DNA of 5,110 nt. Source: Verrucomicrobiia bacterium (GTDB lineage Bacteria > Verrucomicrobiota > Verrucomicrobiia > Limisphaerales > JAUIHU01). Below are positions 1 to 5,110 of this stretch, in pieces (within the stretch, counting starts at the first letter, position 1; every line of letters starts with the position of its first letter). Location of the stretch: NCBI GenBank assembly GCA_030432175.1, contig JAUIHU010000387.1, positions 1 to 5,110 of the forward strand. Direction: 5' to 3'. Under the pieces are notes generated by a model that had not been told where the DNA came from, ran no database searches, and was given only the letters and a program-made list of their open reading frames with translations. A program made the translations under genes and the position numbers.

Positions 1-54
1 ACTCGCAATTCTCGCGGAAGTGTTGTTGGTGTGGAGTTGAAAACCATCGAGTAA
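1..54 (+). CDS. Possible C-terminal end of an unidentified plus-strand gene (partial)
   Basis: From the first base to the TAA at 52-54 one plus-strand frame is open for 17 codons and reads TRNSRGSVVGVELKTIE. The other two plus frames are less convincing; one hits a stop at 38-40. The residue pattern, with alternating hydrophobics, would suit a final beta strand. The stop would lie 5 bp from the end of the convergent sialidase-like gene, which is a normal tail-to-tail arrangement. The fragment is too short to identify. A competing reading is that a minus-strand gene starts at the ATG complementary to 45-47, just downstream of the sialidase-like gene, because that frame is also open to the window edge. 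I slightly favour the plus-strand reading. Confidence 0.3.
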   Translation, partial: TRNSRGSVVGVELKTIE

Positions 55-59
55 TTTCT

Positions 60-1262
60 CTACCAGTTGGTGTCCGCTCCCTGAGTGATTTCTTTCAATT
101 GAATTCTTTTCAATGAAATGCTTTGCCAGGGAAAGTTTGGTGTTCCGTGTTCATATAAAACGCCAACACAGTTTTTATTGAAACCAACGATTTCTGATCG
201 ATCCACAGCTCCCTCCTGGATGGGGTAGGCAAAGCTCCAGGTCATTCCTTCTTCATAACTCATTCGCAACACAAGGCCCTTAAAATTCGGTTCTTTCACT
301 ACCTGTGACATTATCGTTCGATTCATACGAGCCCCTTCAGCGATTCTGGAAAATCGTATCCAACTGCCAGCATTCAGGTTGTCAGGTAAATCTTTGTCAT
401 TATGTGGTCCGATCCAATCCATTCCCTGAGAAGGGCTTGCAGCAAGCCTTCGATAATTAATCTCCTTTTTGGCAGAGCTTCGAGATAGCGCGTGCATCAA
501 AATCAATCGGTCTGCCAACTCAACAAAACGGCATTCAGCATTGCCTGGCCCAACGGGAGATCCAATCCTCCATTCGGATCCATCATGTGGTTGATTCGAA
601 TAAATAGATCCTGAATAGAAAAGAGGGCTGAAATCTGATTCAGTGGCGCTGCTTATCAGCTTCCAGAAAACAGGAACCAATAATCTTCCCTGGTCCGGCT
701 TACGTTTCAGTCGAATGGATCTGCCTCCGCAAGTGGACCAAGACCAGGACTTGTGATTGTCAGCGGTGTTTAGATCAGAAGCTGAAGGAAGAATATTTAC
801 AGGGTAATGTTTCCAGTTTTGACCCAAGTCATCTGAGACGACAGCTTGAATCGGAGAATTTGTAGATTCCGTATGCGTGTCCAGTTTACGGAGCCAATCT
901 TCAATGGTTGACTCGGATCCGGGAGTTGGTAATGGAGGCAAATGAGTTAGTTTTGGAGCCATTAGCGCAGGGGAACGCTCCTTTGAAGCTTCAAAGAATA
1001 CAGGACGCAAGCCCTGAAAAATTATCCCGGATTGGTCTCGGACAATCACCTCATTGGACCAGGACTGTCCGTCATCATTGGATTTGCGAACAACTGACTG
1101 CAATTGAACGCCGTGATCGGAGCGTGAGTTTGGGGCATGCAGGATAATTTTCTGAGCGTAAGCGAAAATAGTACTTGTTGATTGAGAGACAAACAGATTT
1201 GGGTAGCGATAAATCGTTCCCCTATTTCCGGCAGTATCAAGTTTTGAACAAAAAAGTTTCAC
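60..1262 (-). CDS. Sialidase-like (BNR/Asp-box) six-bladed beta-propeller protein, no signal peptide
   Basis: This 400-residue protein has the layout of the sialidase (neuraminidase) superfamily, which hydrolyses terminal sialic acids or related sugars. Visible marks, in order: an Arg motif Y-R-Y-P at 18-21 (R19, first of the arginine triad); Asp49 in S-D-H-G as candidate acid/base; Asp-boxes SNDDGQSW (61-68) and SDDLGQNW (143-150); Glu243 in NAECRF, then R261 as candidate second triad arginine; a degenerate box SPSQGMDW (276-283); a fourth box SYEEGMTW (335-342); and Y370-E371 in GVLYEHG, the expected nucleophile region. The third arginine is not certain (R315 or R333 are candidates). The usual A-x-E-x-R after the first strand reads AYAQK (Q37, K38), so substrate choice may differ. 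The start is GTG; an in-frame TGA at 1269-1271 blocks extension, and every later ATG would remove R19. There is no signal peptide, so it is predicted cytoplasmic. Proline-rich residues 92-135 look like an insertion. Family assignment is firm; sialidase activity itself is inference. Confidence 0.85.
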   Translation of the reverse strand: MKLFCSKLDTAGNRGTIYRYPNLFVSQSTSTIFAYAQKIILHAPNSRSDHGVQLQSVVRKSNDDGQSWSNEVIVRDQSGIIFQGLRPVFFEASKERSPALMAPKLTHLPPLPTPGSESTIEDWLRKLDTHTESTNSPIQAVVSDDLGQNWKHYPVNILPSASDLNTADNHKSWSWSTCGGRSIRLKRKPDQGRLLVPVFWKLISSATESDFSPLFYSGSIYSNQPHDGSEWRIGSPVGPGNAECRFVELADRLILMHALSRSSAKKEINYRRLAASPSQGMDWIGPHNDKDLPDNLNAGSWIRFSRIAEGARMNRTIMSQVVKEPNFKGLVLRMSYEEGMTWSFAYPIQEGAVDRSEIVGFNKNCVGVLYEHGTPNFPWQSISLKRIQLKEITQGADTNW

Positions 1263-1332
1263 GAATGATCAAGTTGCGGCAAAGTTTTATTTCAGATTAA
1301 ACGTGATTCAATTTAAAGTCCTTTTAATTCTC
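1263..1332. promoter_or_regulatory. Divergent upstream region shared by the sialidase-like and propeller genes
   Basis: These 70 bases separate the GTG of the sialidase-like gene from the ATG preferred for the propeller gene, so both 5' ends must be controlled here or from within a neighbour. It is AT-rich, as promoters tend to be. A TTGCGG at 1274-1279 could serve as a plus-strand -35 box, but no good -10 hexamer follows at 15-17 bp (GATTAA at 1295 or TTAAAC at 1297 are poor matches). I see no operator palindrome or riboswitch-like structure. Neither start has a purine-rich Shine-Dalgarno sequence. The regulatory role is inferred from position only. Confidence 0.25.
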
Positions 1333-2643
1333 ATGAAGCCACGAAACCATCATTTTACCCAACGCCAGTCAGGGATCCGGCCTGCAATTTTTTTCAGAGC
1401 CATTGTACTGTCCTCATTTCTTTACAGCTCACTCTGCATGTTTGCCAGTGGAGAATGGACCCGATTCAGGGGACCTAACGGAACCGGTGTAGCTGAGGGA
1501 AACACCCGGCAGATCCCCACCGAATGGAAGAATGATGATGTTCGCTGGTCTGTTGATCTGCCTGGCAAAGGGCATTCATCTCCAGTGGTGTGGGGAGATC
1601 GAATTTTTTTGACATCAGCAGACAAGGACCGCGGGGTACACATGAATCTTTGTCTTTCGGTGAAGGATGGAAAAATCCTCTGGAGTCGGGAATCCGAGTT
1701 TTCCGATTACAGGATTCATGGATTTAACAGCTTTGCATCCACTACCCCAGCTGTGACTGAAGATCGTGTATACTTTTTTGAATCCACACCAGCAGGTCAG
1801 ACTTTGAAAGCCTATGACCATGATGGAGAGCTAAAATGGTCTCGGGATTTCAGCGTTAAAATCAGTGAGCATGGGAATGGAGTGTCCCCGATGGTTTACC
1901 GAGACAAAGTCATACTGTCGAATGAACAGGAAGGTGGGAGTTTTCTGATAGCGCTGGACCAGAATACTGGAGAAACGGTGTGGAAAACCAGGCGGGACAA
2001 CGCGAAAGCTTCATTTGCCACGCCTTGTGTTTACACTCCTGAGGGCCAAGCGGATCAACTCGTATTTGTCAGCATGGCGCATGGCATTACCGGTGTTGAT
2101 CCTGAGAATGGGAAAGTTTTGTGGGAGGCCGATGATCTCTTTGACAAACGCACCGTCAGCTCTCCGGTTGTGGCTGGAGATTACATTATTGGAACTTGCG
2201 GCAGTGGAGGAGGAGGAAACTATCTCGTAGCTGTCAAACCGAGCAAGACCGAAACAGGATTTGAGGCTCAGATGGAATTCAGAGTTCGTCGCGCGGCTCC
2301 CTATGTTCCGACACCTATTTACAAGAACGATCGGCTTTATCTTTGGAATGACGGAGGGATTGTCAGCTGTATCGACACTAAAACAGGTGAGACACTCTGG
2401 AGTGAGCGAGTTGGAGGACGGTACTTTGGATCTCCAATATTGCTGGATGATCGTATCCTGTGCGTCTCGGACACAGGAGAAGCTGTTTGGGTTGCTGCAG
2501 CGGATGAGTTTAAAATTTTAGGGCGAGTTCAGTTGCCTGAGGGATCCAATGCTACACCTGCATTTGTTAATGGGACTCTTTATTTGCGGACTGAATCCGG
2601 TTTGATTTCAGTTGGAGGAGCCACGGAACTCATAGTAGAGTAA
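1333..2643 (+). CDS. Exported PQQ-binding-like beta-propeller repeat protein
   Basis: The 436-residue protein (from the ATG at 1333) begins with a basic leader and a hydrophobic stretch at about 18-38, then A-S-G before E41, a plausible signal peptidase I site; it should be periplasmic or exported. The mature start EWTRFRGPNGTG (41-52) is the hallmark of a large planctomycete family. About eight blades are visible, each with an S/T-P-x-x-x-x-D-R-hydrophobic strand and most with an N/D-G-x-x-x-W turn: KDGKILW 111-117, DGELKW 164-169, NTGETVW 211-217, ENGKVLW 258-264, KTGETLW 350-356, DTGEAVW 380-386. A glycine-rich loop GSGGGGNY sits at 290-297. There is no Cys-Cys pair of the kind seen in PQQ alcohol dehydrogenases, so it is probably a non-enzymatic propeller; its ligand is unknown. 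A GTG at 1303 would add ten residues (VIQFKVLLIL); I prefer ATG because it gives a cleaner signal peptide. The aldolase gene follows 24 bp downstream, suggesting co-transcription without an obvious functional link. Confidence 0.88.
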   Translation: MKPRNHHFTQRQSGIRPAIFFRAIVLSSFLYSSLCMFASGEWTRFRGPNGTGVAEGNTRQIPTEWKNDDVRWSVDLPGKGHSSPVVWGDRIFLTSADKDRGVHMNLCLSVKDGKILWSRESEFSDYRIHGFNSFASTTPAVTEDRVYFFESTPAGQTLKAYDHDGELKWSRDFSVKISEHGNGVSPMVYRDKVILSNEQEGGSFLIALDQNTGETVWKTRRDNAKASFATPCVYTPEGQADQLVFVSMAHGITGVDPENGKVLWEADDLFDKRTVSSPVVAGDYIIGTCGSGGGGNYLVAVKPSKTETGFEAQMEFRVRRAAPYVPTPIYKNDRLYLWNDGGIVSCIDTKTGETLWSERVGGRYFGSPILLDDRILCVSDTGEAVWVAAADEFKILGRVQLPEGSNATPAFVNGTLYLRTESGLISVGGATELIVE

Positions 2644-2667
2644 TTCTTCAGGTCGAACTGATTCATA

Positions 2668-3711
2668 ATGAAGCACAAACGACAATTTGCCAGTGATAAT
2701 TATGCTGGGATATGCCCGGAAGCATGGAATGCCTTGCAGGAAGCTAATGCGGGTCACGCTCCGGGATATGGAGATGATGAATGGACTCATCGGGCATCTG
2801 ATGCATTGAGGGATACATTTGAGACAGATTGCGACGTTTATTTTGTTTTTAACGGAACTGCGGCGAACTCACTGGCGCTTGCTTCACTATGCCAGTCTTA
2901 TCACAGCATTCTTTGTCACGAGTACGCTCACGTAGAGCGTGATGAATGTGGCGCCCCGGAGTTCTTTTCGAATGGGACGAAGGTTTTATTACTTCCGGGA
3001 AAGTTGGGTAGAATCGAACCCGATTCCATTACTGAAACAGTACGCCGCAGGACGGATATTCATTATCCCAAACCAAGAGTTGTTACGATTACGCAACCAA
3101 CTGAGTTAGGAACTGTTTATTCGCTGGATCAGTTAAGAGCCATACAAGCTAAGGCAGAGGAACACCAATTGCATATCCACATGGACGGCGCCAGATTTGC
3201 GAACGCTGTGGCTGCATTGGGAGTGAAGCCTTCGGAAATCACCTGGAAAGTTGGTGTGGATGTCTTGTGTTTCGGTGGAACAAAAAATGGCATGGCTGTC
3301 GGAGAGACAGTTATTTTCTTCAATCACGATCTGGCTCAGGAATTTGAGTATCGTTGCAAGCAAGCCGGACAGTTAGCTTCTAAAATGCGTTTTCTTTCCG
3401 CTCCCTGGCTGGGAATGCTGAAAGATCAAGCCTGGATTCATCGCGCTCAACATGCCAATGAAATGGCCTCGCTATTGCATCAACAACTCAGTGAGATTGA
3501 TGGAATCAACATCCTTTTTCCTTGCGAAGCCAACTCGGTATTTATCGAACTGCCGATTGCGATTCGTGATGGAATGTATGATCGGGGTTGGAAGTTCTAT
3601 TGCTTTATCGGCGAAGGCGGAGCGAGGTTGATGTGTTCCTGGGATACAACTCCTGAGGACGTCAAAGCATTTACTGAGGACCTTGCGGATCTCTATCGCA
3701 AACACTCATGA
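2668..3711 (+). CDS. ltaE: Low-specificity L-threonine aldolase (PLP-dependent, fold type I)
   Basis: The enzyme splits L-threonine and L-allo-threonine into glycine and acetaldehyde using pyridoxal phosphate, in the cytoplasm. Its 347 residues match the usual length of about 340-350. Visible motifs: the N-terminal FASDNYAGICPEA (7-19); GHAPGYGDDEWT (29-40); the cofactor-phosphate region NGTAANSLA (62-70); H88 in EYAHVERDECG, the likely ring-stacking histidine; HMDGARFANA (171-180), where D173 contacts the pyridine nitrogen and R176 is conserved; FGGTKNGMAVGE (202-213), with K206 as the Schiff-base lysine; and GGARLMCSWDTT (317-328), with R320 placed to bind the substrate carboxylate. These resemble the Pseudomonas-type aldolases more than the E. 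coli LtaE subgroup, so the symbol is by function. All key residues are present and the frame is intact. The ATG has no clear Shine-Dalgarno sequence. It lies 24 bp after the propeller gene and is probably expressed with it. Beta-elimination of related amino acids is a less likely alternative. Confidence 0.93.
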   Translation: MKHKRQFASDNYAGICPEAWNALQEANAGHAPGYGDDEWTHRASDALRDTFETDCDVYFVFNGTAANSLALASLCQSYHSILCHEYAHVERDECGAPEFFSNGTKVLLLPGKLGRIEPDSITETVRRRTDIHYPKPRVVTITQPTELGTVYSLDQLRAIQAKAEEHQLHIHMDGARFANAVAALGVKPSEITWKVGVDVLCFGGTKNGMAVGETVIFFNHDLAQEFEYRCKQAGQLASKMRFLSAPWLGMLKDQAWIHRAQHANEMASLLHQQLSEIDGINILFPCEANSVFIELPIAIRDGMYDRGWKFYCFIGEGGARLMCSWDTTPEDVKAFTEDLADLYRKHS

Positions 3712-3755
3712 CCCGCTCAACAATGAGTCTGTTCCCAATAATTATAATAATGAGG

Positions 3756-3779
3756 AAAAAGACCTGATCCTTATTCAGG
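3756..3779 (-). terminator. Candidate intrinsic terminator for the hpnB-type gene (minus strand)
   Basis: Read on the minus strand, a 5-bp stem CCTGA/TCAGG (3775-3779 with 3763-3767) closes a 7-base loop and is followed at once by TCTTTTT (3756-3762). Hairpin plus T-tract is the rho-independent pattern, and it points the right way for the glycosyltransferase gene that ends at 3927. The stem is short, and it lies about 150 bp past the stop codon, beyond the larger inverted repeat, so it may be a back-up or fortuitous. Confidence 0.35.
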
Positions 3780-3785
3780 CGGGTG

Positions 3786-3889
3786 TGATTAAAGTTGGGT
3801 GGCGTACTGGGAACGCTGAGCCCCAGCTCGGCGAGTGGAGCCAGCATTTGAAGTAGTCTGAACTGCAAAGAGCCACCCTCCTTTAATCA
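3786..3889. repeat. Structured intergenic element bounded by an 18-bp imperfect inverted repeat
   Basis: The left arm 3786-3803 (TGATTAAAGTTGGGTGGC) pairs with the right arm 3872-3889 (GCCACCCTCCTTTAATCA) at 16 of 18 positions; the two mismatches are adjacent, at 3795-3796 against 3879-3880. The 68-base interior carries a compact hairpin, CGCTGAGC (3814-3821), loop CCCA, GCTCGGCG (3826-3833), with one G-T pair. A competing stem CTGGG/CCCAG (3807-3811 with 3822-3826) overlaps it. The element sits between two convergent genes, so it could stop transcription from both sides. It also has the shape of small palindromic intergenic repeats or a miniature mobile element. There is no second copy in this window and I see no clear flanking target duplication, so its class is undecided. 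Confidence 0.55.
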
Positions 3890-3926
3890 TTCCCATACAG
3901 TCGGAAAACAGTATTTGAGATTTCAA

Positions 3927-5110
3927 TTATGATGGGGGGCTGTAGGTGCGGCCTTTCCAGGATCCCCCTTTCTTGATGAAAGTTTTCCACCCGGAATCCA
4001 GTGTCATTAAGTTGTAGAGCAACGCAGAAAATGGTAACAAGACTGAGAACCCCCAACTGACTCCGTAAAAAGCGAGTGTGGGCAGATAAGTCCAGGCCAT
4101 GATGCTCCAGGCTCCGGATCCAAGAACAAACAGGGTTGCTGTTAGCCAGGTCCAGCCTTCAGGTTGAATCATTGCGGTTAAAAAAGATCCAATAGTCAGC
4201 GCAGGAGGAGCCAGATAAACCAGAGCCATCCCCAGCAAGGTGAAGGTCAGTAAAATATAGGAATACTTCAATTGGGTGAAAGCTGTTCTGGAAACCATTT
4301 TCCAGGTTGGACTGAGGCTCCCATAAGGTCGGACACTCCAGACATCATTTACCATACCCAGCCAGATTTTTTGTCGCTGATCAGGATGAACATGGTTTTT
4401 TATTCGGTCTGCCAATGAGCAGTCATCAATGATTTCCGAGCGGATACTTTCCAATCCTCCAGCCTTTTCCAATGCCGATGATTCTAAAAGAATGCAGCCT
4501 CCAGCGGCGGCGGCTAGTTGGCGTTTTGTATCAGATGCCCACCTGAACGGGTAGAGCTTCGCGAAAAAGTAAACAAAAGCAGGAATCAATAATCGATCCC
4601 AGAAACTGTCAATACGAAGTCGAACCATCCAGGATCCAAGCCGATACCCGCCCGACAAAGTATGCTGCGTCAGTTGCTGTAATGAACTGGAAGACAAGGC
4701 GATATCTGCGTCCATGAAAAGGATCCAGTCAGCAGGGTCCTCCATTTCTCTGGAGGCTTTCCAACCTGAATGCATAGCCCAGACCTTGCCACTCCATTGT
4801 TGGGGTAAATCTTCGGGTTGAATGATGTGCATTTCTGCTTTCCAATCCTTTTTAGCGAAAATGTTTCTGCAAATTTGAGCTGTGTCATCATCGCTATGAT
4901 CATCCACGATAAAAACACGGATTCGAGCTGGGTAATCCTGGTTGAGTAATCTGGGTAGAGAGAGAGGCAAACTTTCAGATTCGTTTCGGGCGGGAACAAT
5001 GACATCGATGGGTGGCAGTTTCAGATTTGAAAGGCGCTGAGGTGAATTTTTCTGTGGAGAGTCATCAAGAGCTGAATTGTCAAGGGTCACAGGCCACCAG
5101 AAAAACCCTC
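3927..5110 (-). CDS. hpnB: Hopene-associated glycosyltransferase, HpnB type (family 2), 5' end probably outside the window
   Basis: This is a membrane-bound GT-A glycosyltransferase of the HpnB family, often encoded with hopanoid biosynthesis genes; its exact sugar transfer is not settled. Numbered from the GTG at 5090 (387 residues): PARNE 33-37; VDDHSDDDT 62-70; WSGKVWA 99-105; the metal-binding MDAD at 126-129; the family-typical LIPAFVYFFAKLYPF 168-182 and AAAAGGC 193-199; IDDCSLADRIK 221-231, the acidic acceptor-site region; RTAFTQLKYS 268-277; then three hydrophobic membrane segments at about 278-300, 313-335 and 338-362; and a C-terminal SWKGRTY. Upstream of the GTG the frame stays open to the window edge and reads G-F-F-W-W-P. 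HpnB proteins usually start with a membrane helix followed by a G-G-F-W-like motif, so I infer that translation begins outside the window and the GTG is internal. If so, the catalytic domain is complete and only the N-terminal anchor is missing. Nothing else hopanoid-related is visible here. Confidence 0.88.
   Translation of the reverse strand, partial: GFFWWPVTLDNSALDDSPQKNSPQRLSNLKLPPIDVIVPARNESESLPLSLPRLLNQDYPARIRVFIVDDHSDDDTAQICRNIFAKKDWKAEMHIIQPEDLPQQWSGKVWAMHSGWKASREMEDPADWILFMDADIALSSSSLQQLTQHTLSGGYRLGSWMVRLRIDSFWDRLLIPAFVYFFAKLYPFRWASDTKRQLAAAAGGCILLESSALEKAGGLESIRSEIIDDCSLADRIKNHVHPDQRQKIWLGMVNDVWSVRPYGSLSPTWKMVSRTAFTQLKYSYILLTFTLLGMALVYLAPPALTIGSFLTAMIQPEGWTWLTATLFVLGSGAWSIMAWTYLPTLAFYGVSWGFSVLLPFSALLYNLMTLDSGWKTFIKKGGSWKGRTYSPPS

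Noticed and set aside
908..1240. Open frames of 64-79 codons inside the sialidase-like gene, on both strands.
   Set aside because: They overlap a gene with clear family motifs and their translations show no domain-like pattern; they are shadows.
2206..2220. GGAGGAGGAGG run, considered as an internal ribosome-binding site or microsatellite.
   Set aside because: It encodes the glycine-rich loop GSGGGGNY, which appears to be a normal part of this propeller family, and no start codon with a real gene follows.
3704..3728. ACTCAT/ATGAGT 6-bp inverted repeat around the aldolase stop codon, considered as its terminator.
   Set aside because: The stem is short and AT-rich, the loop is 13 bases, and no T-tract follows.
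3671..3868. A 65-codon minus-strand frame crossing the aldolase end and the intergenic element.
   Set aside because: It includes a poly-isoleucine run from the AT-rich spacer and reads through the inverted repeat; there is no sign of selection for protein.
576..4726. GGATCC occurs eight times (576, 915, 1373, 2542, 3960, 4116, 4632, 4721), against about one expected by chance at this base composition.
   Set aside because: All eight lie inside coding genes and six encode Gly-Ser as GGA TCC, so codon preference and Gly-Ser content explain it better than a restriction or binding-site signal.
4670..5005. A 111-codon minus-strand frame within the glycosyltransferase gene.
   Set aside because: It is a different frame of a gene with intact family 2 motifs, and its translation has no recognisable features.
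1..5110. Search for CRISPR arrays, transposase genes, toxin-antitoxin pairs, tRNA or rRNA genes.
   Set aside because: No regularly spaced repeats, transposase motifs, cloverleaf-like sequences or small paired genes were seen; apart from the intergenic element and the uncertain left edge, the window is filled by four ordinary genes.

Overview
This window is most consistent with a planctomycete (Planctomycetota) chromosome of moderate GC, somewhat under 50% by eye. The strongest pointer is the gene from 1333 to 2643, an exported beta-propeller protein whose mature part opens with the W-x-R-F-R-G-P-N-G-x-G signature found in many planctomycete 'PQQ-binding-like' proteins. An HpnB-type glycosyltransferase, a sialidase-like protein and weak or absent Shine-Dalgarno signals fit that assignment. 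The lineage is inferred from protein style only, as there is no rRNA or marker gene here.

Layout: positions 1-54 may hold the last 17 codons of a plus-strand gene that ends against the sialidase-like gene (complement 60-1262). That gene is divergent from the propeller gene (1333-2643), with a short shared upstream region at 1263-1332. A complete low-specificity L-threonine aldolase (2668-3711) follows 24 bp later on the same strand and is probably co-transcribed. Then comes a 215-bp convergent intergenic region (3712-3926). It contains a weak terminator-like hairpin for the minus strand, an AT palindrome containing TATAAT, and a roughly 104-bp structured element bounded by an 18-bp imperfect inverted repeat. 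The rest (complement 3927 to the window edge) is a hopene-associated glycosyltransferase, HpnB type. Its reading frame stays open to the edge, so its true N-terminus is probably outside the window.

The genes do not form an evident common pathway: carbohydrate-type beta-propeller, exported beta-propeller, amino-acid lyase and membrane glycosyltransferase. The only likely operon is the propeller-aldolase pair, and that rests on spacing alone. I found no CRISPR array, transposase, tRNA, rRNA or defence module. The part least explained by known genes is the structured intergenic element at 3786-3889. Otherwise this looks like an ordinary chromosomal region.
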